From Paracoccaceae bacterium (GTDB lineage: Bacteria > Pseudomonadota > Alphaproteobacteria > Rhodobacterales > Rhodobacteraceae), in contig JAQWNW010000055.1 of the NCBI GenBank assembly GCA_029246285.1, positions 1 to 55,940 of the forward strand: a stretch of DNA of 55,940 bases. Direction: 5' to 3'. Position 1 is the stretch's first letter. Every line of letters begins with the position of its first letter. Both the position numbers and the translations under genes were made by a program. Under the pieces are notes generated by a model, which was not told the origin of the DNA, made no database searches, and saw nothing but the letters and a program-made list of their open reading frames with translations. Shown here one piece after another: positions 1-9,612 of the stretch.

Positions 1-50
1 AGATTAAATTAATTTAATTATTTATCGTATACAAGAACTAAGAATTAAAA

Positions 51-770
51 TCAGTCACTAAAATTAATATTAACACGTCTATTTAACTGACCTTTTTTTT
101 GCATTTTTCCTAAGTGCATTTCACCAATCTCAGAAGTACGCTTTACGTGCGTTCCCCCGCATGGCTGCAAATCTATTTGCTCATCATCATTTCCAATTCT
201 TATGAGCCGTACTTTTCCAGCTCCGACGGGGGGTTTTACTGACATCGTCTTAACCAATCCAGGATTTGCTTGCAGCTCTTCATCACTAATCCAACTTTCT
301 GTTATTTCATAATCACCTTGAATTAATTGATTAAGCTGATCCGTTAGCTCATCTTTATTTTCAATTGCGTTTGGCATGTTAAAATCTAGTCGACCTTTTT
401 GAGCTGTTATAGCACCGCCTGTGACGGGAAGTGGAATTACAACCGACAATAAATGCAAAGCACTATGGACTTTCATATGGGCGTAACGCACATCCCAATT
501 TAGAATTTGAACTCCAGTATCTCCAATGTTTAAACCCTCACAGCCATGCTCTAGTACCAGGACTATGTTACCGTTATTACCTTTAACGGTATCCTGCACT
601 GAATATGATTTACCATTGATTTCTAAAGAGCCGACATCGCCTGGCTGACCGCCACCCGTGGGGTAAAAAATTGTTTTTTCCAAAACAACCCCTCTCTCAT
701 CTGTAAATCCTGAAATTTTCGCCGAAGCTTCCTTTAAATAAGCGTCATCACCAAATAAGGAAATCGTCAT
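51..770 (-). CDS. alaX: AlaX-type alanyl-tRNA editing protein
   Basis: A stand-alone editing-domain protein of 239 aa, expected in the cytoplasm to hydrolyse tRNA-Ala mischarged with serine (or glycine). The sequence shows the zinc-site residues of the AlaRS editing/second-additional domain: H102 and H106 in an HSALH motif, then C204 and H208 in a CGGTH motif. The N-terminal YPTGGGQPGD motif (36-45) is typical of AlaX and AlaRS. Its length fits the longer stand-alone AlaX proteins, which lack the aminoacylation domain. The start codon overlaps the stop of the upstream MscS-type gene by 4 bp (ATGA), so the two are probably co-transcribed. The discriminated amino acid (Ser or Gly) cannot be read from sequence alone. 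Confidence 0.88.
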   Translation of the reverse strand: MTISLFGDDAYLKEASAKISGFTDERGVVLEKTIFYPTGGGQPGDVGSLEINGKSYSVQDTVKGNNGNIVLVLEHGCEGLNIGDTGVQILNWDVRYAHMKVHSALHLLSVVIPLPVTGGAITAQKGRLDFNMPNAIENKDELTDQLNQLIQGDYEITESWISDEELQANPGLVKTMSVKPPVGAGKVRLIRIGNDDEQIDLQPCGGTHVKRTSEIGEMHLGKMQKKGQLNRRVNINFSD

Positions 771-3067
771 TTTTTAGACTTCCCCTTAATAGCTTCCGTT
801 AGTTTGTCAATATCTCGAAGATGAATGTCTCTTTGGGCAAATGGGATTTCAATTCCTTCCTCTTTAAAGCGTTTAAAGATTTCATAATTCATTTCACTCT
901 TAACGCTTAACAGATAATTAACATCCTGTAAGATTACCCTAATTTCAAAATCCATGCTATCTGCGCCAAATTGCTTAAACACTACGCTAGGTGTTGACCC
1001 TGGCAAGATTCTTGGATGGCTTTCAGCAATCTCTCGCAATATTTTTTCTACATTTCGAGGATCACTTCCATACGCAACTCCCACTGGCACAATTACACGG
1101 CCATTATCGCTATTATGGGTCCAGTTAGTGACTGTACCAGCAATTAGATCTGAATTTGGAACAACAACTGTTGCCCGATCAAAAGTATCAATCATAGTTG
1201 AGCGCACATTAATTGAGCGCACGTATCCAGAGTATCCACCAACTTCAACCCAGTCGCCCTGCTTAATGGGTCTTTCAATAAGCAAAATTATCCCAGAAAC
1301 AAAATTTGACACAATGGCTTGAAGTCCAAAACCAATACCCACCGACAAGGCGCCTGCGACTATTGCCAAACCTGATAAGTCAATACCTGCGGCAGTTATT
1401 GAGATCATCGCAACTACAAAAATTCCAAAATAAGAAGTAACAGCTAAAACAGCATTTTTGCCACCAGCATCTAACCTTGTATTTGGTAATATAGAATCCT
1501 TTAGCCCTCTCTGAATCAATTTTGTTAGCATGTAGCCCAATACAAATATAACAACGAAGGTTATCAAATTGACCGGTGTCAGACGCGTGTCGCCAAATTG
1601 AAACCCGTTTTGAAGCCAATTCCAAAACTCAGTCAGGTCAGTTGTCCGTGCTCCCCAAAAAAGTGCAATACAGGGTATTGCGACGCATATTAGAATTATA
1701 CCAATTAAGGTCCTTAAAAAACCTGCTGTTAAGGTATTATCCTTCTCGTCTTTGCTCCAAGTGATGTTAAGAAATTCAGAAAAATAAGTATGCGCTATAA
1801 GGACAATCCCGAGTGCAAATAGCGTCTCTATAATTGGGTAAACTAACGCAACAGATGCCTGATAATATCCAATGGCGGCTATTATTGGGCCAACTATCGA
1901 AATCAACCTGACAATTCTAGATAAGAAGCGAAGAGACATCTGCCTAAAAGATAAATCACCATCTAAGCCACGGTTTTGTTCAAATGTATTAGCTATTCCT
2001 GCAAATCGATAAAGCGCAATACTCGCCATAATAACTAACAAAAAGTTTGGAACTAATATCAAATCTTCCGGATTAGAGCTTTGTGCATAAACATTATCTA
2101 ATAATATAAATGCTCCCAAAACCCACCCTAGAAATCCAACATTACGAACTGCAGTGTCCGCATTATTATCGATCATTTTAAATAATGCTTCGTTAGCCTC
2201 ATCTCCACTAAAAATGGCTTTTGACAACCAACGCCCCGCAAGGCCTAGACCCAAAAACATAGCAAAGCCACAAACAAGGACGCTACCGGCCGCACCTGGC
2301 AGCAGTAATTTGAATGCATAATAAATTGATATTAAGGCTAGAATAGAAAATACAAATGGCAGAAATTGACCAAGCCTAGCTTTGGCCGTGACTTGCCATT
2401 CATTCTCAGATGAAAATATCGAAATTAGCGTTCGTTTAATTCTAAACGTACCTTGCCAAATTAATAACGCTGCAATGACAAGCCACATTAAAATCTCTAA
2501 AAAACTTTGCTTGATCGAGTCTGTGGCTTCTACTGCTTCGTCTCTTATAGATTTTATAAATAATCCAAGCCCGTTAAAACTTCTAATAAGTAGAGAAGGA
2601 TTTAAGGGAGATTTTTGTAGCTCGAACAACTGTGCAGTTTGCCTAGATCTAATGATTTCGTCTACTTCGGCAATTAAGCCATTAGCTCTCTCAAAGGCTT
2701 CTGCTGCCTCTCTCGAAGGCGCTTCTTCTGTTTTTATTTGTAATTTTAAGGCTGCTCTTCTTTCAATTATATCTTCAGATTCATCCTTATTATCCTCTGG
2801 CTCTGGCCCTAAAGCAGCCAATTGGGCCTTCAAACTTGCAAGGCGTGTTCCGCCCTGCTCTCGTAAATCAAGAAATATTGACCTATTCTGGGACAGTTCT
2901 TGTCTTAATTCTTCAAGTGAAATTGTTGAAGTATTCGTATTTGCAATGATTACTTCCGCTTCTGCAGCAATAGTGTTCCAGGTTTCGTAAGTTTTGGTAA
3001 TATTGCTTTGCCCCCAGAGTGGTTGGACAAAACAAATAAAGATAAATCCTACAATCAAACTACGCAT
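767..3067 (-). CDS. MscS family mechanosensitive channel with large N-terminal extension
   Basis: A 766 aa inner-membrane protein, probably a tension-gated channel releasing solutes on hypo-osmotic shock. It starts with a Sec signal-like segment (1-19). A charged, helix-rich periplasmic region follows (about 20-150, coiled-coil-like), then many hydrophobic segments (about 190-560) and a C-terminal MscS module. In the MscS module, the pore helix and beta domain are recognisable by GFGLQAIVSNFVSG and by ERPIKQGDWVEVGGYSG. Size and N-terminus match the DUF3772/MscK-like long MscS proteins of Alphaproteobacteria. A GAGGTGA ribosome site stands 5 bp before the ATG. It lies 9 bp after cysK and overlaps alaX by 4 bp, suggesting a cysK-mscS-alaX transcript. 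Confidence 0.88.
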   Translation of the reverse strand: MRSLIVGFIFICFVQPLWGQSNITKTYETWNTIAAEAEVIIANTNTSTISLEELRQELSQNRSIFLDLREQGGTRLASLKAQLAALGPEPEDNKDESEDIIERRAALKLQIKTEEAPSREAAEAFERANGLIAEVDEIIRSRQTAQLFELQKSPLNPSLLIRSFNGLGLFIKSIRDEAVEATDSIKQSFLEILMWLVIAALLIWQGTFRIKRTLISIFSSENEWQVTAKARLGQFLPFVFSILALISIYYAFKLLLPGAAGSVLVCGFAMFLGLGLAGRWLSKAIFSGDEANEALFKMIDNNADTAVRNVGFLGWVLGAFILLDNVYAQSSNPEDLILVPNFLLVIMASIALYRFAGIANTFEQNRGLDGDLSFRQMSLRFLSRIVRLISIVGPIIAAIGYYQASVALVYPIIETLFALGIVLIAHTYFSEFLNITWSKDEKDNTLTAGFLRTLIGIILICVAIPCIALFWGARTTDLTEFWNWLQNGFQFGDTRLTPVNLITFVVIFVLGYMLTKLIQRGLKDSILPNTRLDAGGKNAVLAVTSYFGIFVVAMISITAAGIDLSGLAIVAGALSVGIGFGLQAIVSNFVSGIILLIERPIKQGDWVEVGGYSGYVRSINVRSTMIDTFDRATVVVPNSDLIAGTVTNWTHNSDNGRVIVPVGVAYGSDPRNVEKILREIAESHPRILPGSTPSVVFKQFGADSMDFEIRVILQDVNYLLSVKSEMNYEIFKRFKEEGIEIPFAQRDIHLRDIDKLTEAIKGKSKK

Positions 3068-3076
3068 AAAGTCACC

Positions 3077-4117
3077 TCAATTTACAAACATCGGCTTCAT
3101 TTTTGTTGCTTCATCTTGCACCAACCAGTTTGGAACAGGAAGACCCTTTTCTCGTAAAAATTCTAAGTTATATAATTTTGACTGATAACGAGTTCCAAAA
3201 TCACACAAAATAGTCACAATTTTATGACCTGGACCGAGTTCTTTTGCCATTTTTTTAGCACCTGCCACGTTTATCCCGCTAGAGCCACCTAAGCACAATC
3301 CTTCGTTTTGCAATAAATTAAAGACAACGGGTAAAGCTTCCTTATCAGATACATTAAATGGCATATCAATATTTAGTCCCTCAAGATTTTTCGTAATTCT
3401 TCCCTGGCCGATCCCCTCTGTTATTGATCCACCAGATGACTTTAACTCCCCATTTTTATAGTAATTATACAATGCAGCGCCGTCGGGATCCGCTAACCCA
3501 ATTTTTATTTTTTGATTTTTCTCTCTAAGACCCAAGGCTGTGCCAGCAAGTGTTCCGCCTGTTCCAACAGCGCATATAAAAGCATCAACCTGACCTTCGG
3601 TTTGCTCCCAAATTTCCTCAGCAGTAGTTGTAACATGAATATTTCGATTGGCGGTGTTATCAAATTGATTTGCCCAAATGGCACCGTTTGGTTCGCTTTT
3701 TGCTAAATCTTCTGCTAGCCTTGCAGAATATTTAATATAATTATTTTGATCTTTATATGGCACAGCTGGGACCTCGATTAGTTTTGCGCCAGCTAACCTA
3801 ATCATATCCTTCTTCTCTTGGCTTTGGGTTTGTGGAATTACAATAACTGTCTTAAAACCCATCGAAGAACCTACTAAGGCTAAACCGATTCCAGTATTTC
3901 CTGCGGTACCTTCGACAATAGTACCACCTGGTCTTAAAGTGCCTCTTTTGATTGCGTCAGATATAATTCCTAAAGCAGCTCGATCTTTTACAGATTGTCC
4001 TGGATTCATAAATTCAGCTTTTCCATAAATATCACATCCCGTCTCTTCAGATGCTTGGTTGAGCTTTATTAAGGGTGTATTACCTATAGTGGCTGGAAGA
4101 TTTGGAAAAATATTCAT
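3077..4117 (-). CDS. cysK: cysteine synthase (O-acetylserine sulfhydrylase)
   Basis: A PLP enzyme of the cysteine synthase/cystathionine beta-synthase family (346 aa), expected to make L-cysteine from O-acetylserine and sulfide in the cytoplasm. The PLP lysine is K44 in NPGQSVKDRAAL, the substrate-binding loop is TAGNTG (71-76), and the glycine-rich phosphate loop is GTGGTLAG. I place the start at the second ATG (4117), because GAGAG lies about 6 bp before it. The upstream ATG at 4129 has no ribosome site and would add only four residues. It is the first gene of a likely cysK-mscS-alaX group. A six-base-arm inverted repeat lies about 75 bp upstream (4193-4206). A cystathionine beta-synthase-like role cannot be excluded. 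Confidence 0.87.
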   Translation of the reverse strand: MNIFPNLPATIGNTPLIKLNQASEETGCDIYGKAEFMNPGQSVKDRAALGIISDAIKRGTLRPGGTIVEGTAGNTGIGLALVGSSMGFKTVIVIPQTQSQEKKDMIRLAGAKLIEVPAVPYKDQNNYIKYSARLAEDLAKSEPNGAIWANQFDNTANRNIHVTTTAEEIWEQTEGQVDAFICAVGTGGTLAGTALGLREKNQKIKIGLADPDGAALYNYYKNGELKSSGGSITEGIGQGRITKNLEGLNIDMPFNVSDKEALPVVFNLLQNEGLCLGGSSGINVAGAKKMAKELGPGHKIVTILCDFGTRYQSKLYNLEFLREKGLPVPNWLVQDEATKMKPMFVN

Positions 4118-4192
4118 TTTTTCTCTCATAGTTTTATAAAGATATAATCTTTACACATATGGTCGTTAACAAAATTAATTCTTGATTATAAA

Positions 4193-4206
4193 CTAGAAAA
4201 TTCTAG
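4193..4206. repeat. short inverted repeat upstream of cysK
   Basis: CTAGAA-AA-TTCTAG: perfect 6-bp arms with a 2-bp centre, in the 142-bp gap between cysK and the cfa-like gene. It is about 75 bp before the cysK start. It could be an operator, but the composition is AT-rich and chance is plausible. Confidence 0.35.
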
Positions 4207-4259
4207 ACTTAATAACTTAATATTAGTCTATCTTACAAAAACCTAAAAAACAAAAGTAA

Positions 4260-5468
4260 TTATTTTGGCTTTGAAATTGCTATTTGAGTAACATCACAGT
4301 TGCCATGTTCGAATGCAGAAGCACAGGATGTCAGATAAAAATTCCACATGTTTCTAAATCTATCATCAAAACCCATCTTATTAATATCTTCCCATTTATC
4401 ATTAAAGTTGTGATGCCAACGTCTCAAAGTTTGAGAATAACTTTTTGCAAACTCAACAGAATTCTTTCTAATAAGACCAGCTTTCTCTATTTGATGATTT
4501 AATGCCCCAGGACTAGGCAACATGCCTCCCGGAAAAATATATTTTTGGATAAAATCAACACCTTTCCGATAAGCCTCAAATCGATGCTCACTGATTAATA
4601 TAATTTGAAGGGCCGCCGTTGCGCCAGGCTTTAATCGATCACGGATTGTTTTAAAATATGTGGGCCAGTATTGCTCTCCTACCGCCTCAAACATTTCAAT
4701 TGAAGCTATGCCATCATAAGTTCCGGTTTCATCCCGGTAATCTCTCATCACAATTTTCACTTGCTCACTCAATCCTAGCTTTTTCATTCGAGCAACAGCA
4801 TAATCATGCTGTTCTTGACTGATAGTAAGACCTGTTACCTTTAGGCCCCGCTCCTTCGCTGCATACTCAGCAAAACCTCCCCAGCCACATCCAATTTCAA
4901 GAACATGGTCCCCTGGCTTCACGTCCATCATATCTACCATAGACTCATATTTTCTTAATTGAGCTTTCTCCGTTGGTTCTTGCCCATTCTTAAATAAAGC
5001 AGATGAATAACTCATTGTTTCATCTAGCCACTTTTCATAAAACTTATTTCCTAAATCGTAATGAAAAGAAATATTTTTTCGCGCCTGACGTTTTGAATTT
5101 CCGTTAAGCCAGTGACGAAATTTTTCAAAGGCTCTCACCAAACCAGCTCCCGGAAAACCATCAAAAACGCCTTCGTTTCTATCCAAAATAAGATCCATAA
5201 AAATTTGAAGGTCAGGTGTAGACCACCATCCTTCCAAATATGCATCACTAAAGCCCAAATCACCTTCGCGAATTAACCTGGCAAAGCAGTCATCATTATG
5301 TATCTCAATCAGCGCCGCTGGGCCAGGTTGATTGCCAGTTGTTCGAAACACACGACCATCAGCTAACTTAATATCTAATCTACCGGTCTCTAAACTTTGA
5401 GCAATTCTAAATACTGACTTAAAATAACGGGGTAAGTCTTTCTGATTTTCTGTTGATGTTAAGATCAT
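4260..5468 (-). CDS. cfa: cyclopropane-fatty-acyl-phospholipid synthase family methyltransferase
   Basis: A 402 aa SAM-dependent methyltransferase, expected to act at the inner leaflet on unsaturated acyl chains of phospholipids. Visible motifs are the SAM site VLEIGCGWGGFAEYA (189-203), the family-typical FHYDLGNKFYEKWLD (135-149), MSYSSALF (152-159) and the IEMFEAVGEQYW motif with its conserved glutamates. Length matches Cfa. It lies 64 bp downstream of, and in the same direction as, the photolyase gene. In Rhodobacter sphaeroides homologues of both genes belong to the RpoE-ChrR singlet-oxygen response, so shared stress control is plausible here. Related methyltransferases make other modified fatty acids (for example furan-fatty-acid precursors), so the exact product is uncertain. 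Confidence 0.85.
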   Translation of the reverse strand: MILTSTENQKDLPRYFKSVFRIAQSLETGRLDIKLADGRVFRTTGNQPGPAALIEIHNDDCFARLIREGDLGFSDAYLEGWWSTPDLQIFMDLILDRNEGVFDGFPGAGLVRAFEKFRHWLNGNSKRQARKNISFHYDLGNKFYEKWLDETMSYSSALFKNGQEPTEKAQLRKYESMVDMMDVKPGDHVLEIGCGWGGFAEYAAKERGLKVTGLTISQEQHDYAVARMKKLGLSEQVKIVMRDYRDETGTYDGIASIEMFEAVGEQYWPTYFKTIRDRLKPGATAALQIILISEHRFEAYRKGVDFIQKYIFPGGMLPSPGALNHQIEKAGLIRKNSVEFAKSYSQTLRRWHHNFNDKWEDINKMGFDDRFRNMWNFYLTSCASAFEHGNCDVTQIAISKPK

Positions 5469-5532
5469 TATTCCGTCTCATAATTTTTTTTCTTATAAAT
5501 AAACAATTATTTTCTATTGCTCAAGAAAATTT

Positions 5533-6954
5533 CTAATTATTCTCTGATTGCAATGTTTTATAAGCACTTAAAGCTCTTTCTCTACCAACTTTTAGATCAA
5601 TCATCGGCTCTGGATAGCTATCCTCAGGCGATAAATTCCAGGACTTAGGTATTGCCTTGTAAAACGAACGAGCACTAACACTAACTTCAGATCCATTATC
5701 GAGATATTTCTTCTGATAGATCTCTTTAGCGTCAAATTTTTCAGCCTGTCCTTTCGGGTTAAATATTCTAAAATAAGGCGCTGCATCTGGGCCACAACCT
5801 GCTACCCATTGCCAACCCATCGCATTAGACGCGGGATCCCAGTCAATCAGCGTTTCTTCAAACCAAGCTTTACCCACACGCCAATCAATCAATAAATGCT
5901 TGGTCAAGTAAGACGCTACTAGCATTCTGGCTCTATTGTGCATCTTTCCAGTGATATATAATTCCCGCATAGCAGCGTCAATAAGTGGCTCACCTGTTCT
6001 TCCTTGTCTCCACTTATTGGCCTCATCACAATCATCCTTCCAAGGAAAATTGTCCCAATTTTGTCTCCAATTTTGATCTTCAATTTCAGGCGTGTGATAA
6101 GAAAGATGGTATGCGAACTCTCGCCACGCTATCTCTTTTTGAAAGTGTTCGGCTCCTCTGTCACCCAACTTTTTAGAGCTTTCAGCCAGAAACCACATGC
6201 GCCTGGCAGACACCTCTCCCCATGTCAAATTTTCAGATAATCCAGAAGTGTAATTTTCATCAAGAAAATCACGTTTAGCCTTATATTGGTCAATTTTAGT
6301 ACCGATAAAATGATAAAGCCTTTTGAGTGCTTGTTTTTCTCCAATGTTAGAATGGTGTTTTACAATTTTTGCCCCACGACCCATACCATCGCTTAACTTT
6401 AACTCATTCAATGACACGGAAGCGGGCCAGTACTCTGGTACCTTCAATTCAGTTACTTCATCAACTTCTGACTCAACATGAAGCTCTTGCAGTGCTCGCC
6501 ACATTGGCGAGTAAACCTTAAAGAAAGTTCCAGCTTTTGTTTTAGCCAACCAAGGCTCAAAAACCAAAAATCCCTTGAAGCTTTTTACCTCTATAGTTTG
6601 TTGTTTTAAAACTGATTTTATTTTTTTATCTCGAGCGATGGATCGTGGATCATAAGCTCTTGCCCAGTAAACACTTGTTGCACCAGTTTCTGCAAGTAAA
6701 TCATTTAATACAGTTAAAGAATGTCCTTTTCTGACAATTAGCTTAGAGCCCAAACCTTCCAAAGTATTTTGAAAATATTTGATGGCTTCTTCCAATCGCC
6801 ATTTTGGAGCTGATCCATAGGTCTCCACTATCTCATCTAAAATAAAAATTGGAATGATTGGTCGACCACTATCTTGAGCCGCCCTAAGCATAGGATTATC
6901 ATGCAGTCTAAAATCACGCCGAAACCAAACTAAAACTGGAGATACTTTACTCAT
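5533..6954 (-). CDS. phrB: deoxyribodipyrimidine photolyase (cryptochrome/photolyase family)
   Basis: A 473 aa flavoprotein that repairs UV-induced pyrimidine dimers with blue light. The N-terminal antenna-binding Rossmann domain opens with VLVWFRRDFRLHDNPML (8-24). The C-terminal FAD-binding domain shows WREFAYHLSYH, then GRTGEPLIDAAMREL, TGKMHNRARM and NAMGWQWVAGCGPDAAPYFR, the best-conserved class I CPD-photolyase signatures. Length fits the family. No convincing Shine-Dalgarno site precedes the ATG. Instead an extracytoplasmic-sigma-like TGATCT-18-TATATA arrangement ends 4 bp before it (see the separate entry). The cfa-like gene follows in the same direction. A cryptochrome function is possible but the substrate-site motifs favour photolyase. 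Confidence 0.92.
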   Translation of the reverse strand: MSKVSPVLVWFRRDFRLHDNPMLRAAQDSGRPIIPIFILDEIVETYGSAPKWRLEEAIKYFQNTLEGLGSKLIVRKGHSLTVLNDLLAETGATSVYWARAYDPRSIARDKKIKSVLKQQTIEVKSFKGFLVFEPWLAKTKAGTFFKVYSPMWRALQELHVESEVDEVTELKVPEYWPASVSLNELKLSDGMGRGAKIVKHHSNIGEKQALKRLYHFIGTKIDQYKAKRDFLDENYTSGLSENLTWGEVSARRMWFLAESSKKLGDRGAEHFQKEIAWREFAYHLSYHTPEIEDQNWRQNWDNFPWKDDCDEANKWRQGRTGEPLIDAAMRELYITGKMHNRARMLVASYLTKHLLIDWRVGKAWFEETLIDWDPASNAMGWQWVAGCGPDAAPYFRIFNPKGQAEKFDAKEIYQKKYLDNGSEVSVSARSFYKAIPKSWNLSPEDSYPEPMIDLKVGRERALSAYKTLQSENN

Positions 6955-6958
6955 GAAG

Positions 6959-6988
6959 TATATACGCTGAAACTATCAATTTAGATCA
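6959..6988 (-). promoter_or_regulatory. candidate RpoE-like promoter of the photolyase gene
   Basis: On the minus strand TGATCT (6983-6988) is followed after exactly 18 bp by TATATA (6959-6964), 4 bp before the photolyase ATG. As I recall, the R. sphaeroides RpoE -35 element is TGATCC, so this is one mismatch away; the -10 match is loose. A start from here would give an almost leaderless mRNA. The element is short and the call is speculative. Confidence 0.25.
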
Positions 6989-8212
6989 AAGCAGCTCGTC
7001 CAGAGAACTTATCAGATCAGACACTTCATCTTGTGTCGTGTAGTGGACAAAGCTTAACCTTAACGCTCCATTAGCTTTATCTACACCCAAAGCCTCTAAT
7101 AACCTTACAGCATAAAAATCACCACCACCTGCGTTTATTCCTTTTTTACTTAATTTTTTTGCAACCTCAAAACCATTCGAGTTTACCTCAACTGCGACTG
7201 TTGGCGCTCGGCTTTCTGCATTACTAGGTCCCAGAAGACGGACCGAGTTTCTGGATGATAAGTTATCTAGTAAAGGTTGCAAAATATTGACTTCATGAGC
7301 TCTAAACAGATCATGTACTGCTTGCCCTCGCTTTGAAGCATCGGATTGAGACCCAAAATGATGGTCATGAATAATGTCGAAGTAATCTGCCATCCCAGCA
7401 CAAGCTGCAATTTGTGCATGATCTGGCCCGGCTGGAGTAAAACGTTTTGTCGGATGATCAGAATTAAAATAATGACCCTGATTAGGCAGGTAATCATTCA
7501 AACTATCTGATAACACCATAATACCTTGATGGGGTCCATAAGTCTTGTAACTCGAAAATAAGTAAACGTCAGGCTTTAACTCTCCAATATTAGGAAACCC
7601 GTGAGGAGCATAAGATACACCATCCACACATGCAAAAGCACCAGCCTCATGCACCATACTTACAATTTCTTGCACTGGATTAATTTCTCCGACAATATTG
7701 GAGCAATGAGGAAAACAGACCAGTTTAACTTTTTGATCGAGTAGGTTTTTCAAGCTTTCAATATTTAAATGCCCAGTTTCTGAATCTACCGACCATTCTC
7801 TAATCTCAATGCCATCTTCGCTCAGTCTTCTCCAAGGGCCAGAATTTGCTTCATGATCTTGATTGGTAACAATGACCACATCACCTTTGGTCAATACTCG
7901 CGAGAAGGCTTTGGCAAGCACATAAGTATTTTGAGTTGTTGAGGGGCCGAAATTCAATTGATCAGGCTTAATACCCATTAATCCTGCTAATCGATATCTT
8001 GCTTCATCCATCTCCTCACCACCCAATTGAGAAACAGGGTAAGCTCCATAAGGCTGAACTTTTCTGTGTGTATAAAATCTATTCAACCTATCGATGACTT
8101 GACGACAGGTATATGAGCCCCCAGCGTTCTCAAAAAAAGCTTGCCCTTTTAACTCATCACTTTGGAATGCTGGAAATTGACTTCTAACAAAATCGATATC
8201 TAAAGTTGTCAT
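6986..8212 (-). CDS. class V aminotransferase, cysteine-desulfurase-like
   Basis: A PLP-dependent fold-type I enzyme of 408 aa. The Schiff-base lysine is K223 in SSYKTYGPHQG and the PLP-pyridine aspartate is D197 in CVDGVSYAPHG. The N-terminus carries FFENAGGSYTCRQV, as in the cysteine-desulfurase-like/selenocysteine-lyase-like subgroup. I do not see an adjacent suf or isc gene, so a role in Fe-S assembly is not supported and the substrate is unknown. I choose the ATG at 8212. A longer reading opening with TTG at 8260 would start inside a perfect 12-bp inverted repeat (8233-8260) and adds 16 residues that look non-homologous. The gene follows ccr in the same direction. Confidence 0.72.
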   Translation of the reverse strand: MTTLDIDFVRSQFPAFQSDELKGQAFFENAGGSYTCRQVIDRLNRFYTHRKVQPYGAYPVSQLGGEEMDEARYRLAGLMGIKPDQLNFGPSTTQNTYVLAKAFSRVLTKGDVVIVTNQDHEANSGPWRRLSEDGIEIREWSVDSETGHLNIESLKNLLDQKVKLVCFPHCSNIVGEINPVQEIVSMVHEAGAFACVDGVSYAPHGFPNIGELKPDVYLFSSYKTYGPHQGIMVLSDSLNDYLPNQGHYFNSDHPTKRFTPAGPDHAQIAACAGMADYFDIIHDHHFGSQSDASKRGQAVHDLFRAHEVNILQPLLDNLSSRNSVRLLGPSNAESRAPTVAVEVNSNGFEVAKKLSKKGINAGGGDFYAVRLLEALGVDKANGALRLSFVHYTTQDEVSDLISSLDELL

Positions 8213-8232
8213 TTTGGCCTGCCTTAAAATGG

Positions 8233-8260
8233 TTGTCAGAGATAGAAATATCTCTGACAA
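8233..8260. repeat. perfect 12-bp inverted repeat (hairpin) between ccr and the class V aminotransferase
   Basis: TTGTCAGAGATA, a 4-base loop GAAA, then TATCTCTGACAA: every base of the 12-bp arms pairs. On the minus strand it lies between the ccr stop and the next gene's start (20 bp before its ATG). There is no T-tract after it, so it is not a canonical intrinsic terminator. It may be a transcript-stabilising or partial terminating hairpin, or a dimeric operator. Confidence 0.75.
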
Positions 8261-8301
8261 TAGTTCACATATTGCTAAAAGTTAAGCTTAAATGATCGAT
8301 G

Positions 8302-9543
8302 CTATTTAGCACCTTGCCCTTTTTCCGTCGCATTAACTAAACAAGCCATATTGCCGTAAGGATGCTTATTTTCATACATCAACTGGTGAGCATGCCCAAT
8401 TTCATCGAAAGAATAGGTCTCTGAAAGACACGGATCAACTTTCTCAGCCAACAATAACTCGTTAACCGCCTCTGCCTGTACATCATTTGCCAAGTGAGAA
8501 CCCTGTAATCTTTTCTGCATCATCCAATGATATCTAAGATCCATTGTAATATTATATCCGGTCGTACCAGCGCAAATCACTACCATACCGCCAGTATCAC
8601 AAACGAAACCGGAAGTCGGTAAAGTCGACTCACCAGGATGTTCAAAAACAATTTTAGGATTTTTTCTTTCACCAACTGCTTCCCAAATCGCCTTACCAAA
8701 ACTTCTAGCACCACCGATCCAAGCTTTATAATCTGGTGAACTTGTATCTGGCATTGGTCCCCAATGAGTAAAATCGTTTCTATTAATTACACCAACAGCC
8801 CCCTTGTCCAAACAAAACTGGCGCTTATCCTCATCAGAAATTACCGCAACTGCCTTACCACCTAAAGCAGAAACAATTTGCAAGGCCATCGCACCCAATC
8901 CACCAGCGGCTCCCCATACTAGCACCACATCATCTTTTTCAACAGTGTGAGGCGCCCAGCCCATAAGTTGTCTGTAGGCAGTAGAAGCACATAGCATATA
9001 ACATCCCGCTTCTTCCCAAGTTAAATGGGTTGGTTTTTTCTTTATTTGATGAGATTGAGCTTTGGCAAATTGGCAATATGAACCATAGTTGGTTTGGTAA
9101 CCCCATATTCTAACCGAAGGAGCAAGCATCGGATCTTTTCCTGACAAAACCCACGGATCTTCAGGCTCCCACCAACCAGAATGGACGACCACTTCTTCGC
9201 CAACTTTTACGTCCTTAACTTCCTCACCGATCGCCCAAACAATCCCAGAAGCATCCGATCCACCGGCGTGGAAGTCTTCTGGTTCACCTTTCTTTTGACG
9301 ATCAGCGATAACATCAACTGGAAAACCGAGCCCAGCCCAAACGTTATTGTAGTTTATCCCAGTAGCCATCACATAAACTAGCACATCCTTCGGTCCAATT
9401 TGAGGCGTATCAATCACTTCACGCGCCCAAGCTTTATTTGGCTCGCCAAATCGATCTTGCCTCACAGTAAAAGCATGCATTTTTTCAGGAACCTCACCTA
9501 ATGGTGGCATTTCTCCTAAGTCATAAAGTGATTTCACAGCCAT
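8302..9543 (-). CDS. ccrA: crotonyl-CoA carboxylase/reductase
   Basis: A 413 aa cytoplasmic MDR-superfamily enzyme that reductively carboxylates crotonyl-CoA to ethylmalonyl-CoA with NADPH, the signature step of the ethylmalonyl-CoA pathway. The sequence shows the Ccr-type N-terminus ([18 protein letters not shown]), [15 protein letters not shown], the CCR-typical insertion [20 protein letters not shown], and the nucleotide-binding loop [14 protein letters not shown]. Length is that expected for Ccr rather than for ordinary quinone reductases (about 330 aa). A strong AGGAGAGAG ribosome site lies just before the ATG. No other gene of the pathway is adjacent. Presence implies acetyl-CoA assimilation, PHB turnover or a source of methyl-/ethylmalonyl units. 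Confidence 0.95.
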   Translation of the reverse strand: MAVKSLYDLGEMPPLGEVPEKMHAFTVRQDRFGEPNKAWAREVIDTPQIGPKDVLVYVMATGINYNNVWAGLGFPVDVIADRQKKGEPEDFHAGGSDASGIVWAIGEEVKDVKVGEEVVVHSGWWEPEDPWVLSGKDPMLAPSVRIWGYQTNYGSYCQFAKAQSHQIKKKPTHLTWEEAGCYMLCASTAYRQLMGWAPHTVEKDDVVLVWGAAGGLGAMALQIVSALGGKAVAVISDEDKRQFCLDKGAVGVINRNDFTHWGPMPDTSSPDYKAWIGGARSFGKAIWEAVGERKNPKIVFEHPGESTLPTSGFVCDTGGMVVICAGTTGYNITMDLRYHWMMQKRLQGSHLANDVQAEAVNELLLAEKVDPCLSETYSFDEIGHAHQLMYENKHPYGNMACLVNATEKGQGAK

Positions 9544-9612
9544 ATCTCTCTCCTATTCTCTGTGTAACTATTTAACTAAAGTCTTGTAAGATTTTAAAAG
9601 CTTAAAAAATTC

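Noticed and set aside
2382-2990. 202-codon open frame on the plus strand
   Set aside because: It is antisense to the signal/coiled-coil part of the MscS-type gene, is Ser/Ala-rich as expected from reverse-complemented coding sequence, and has no ribosome site or family resemblance.
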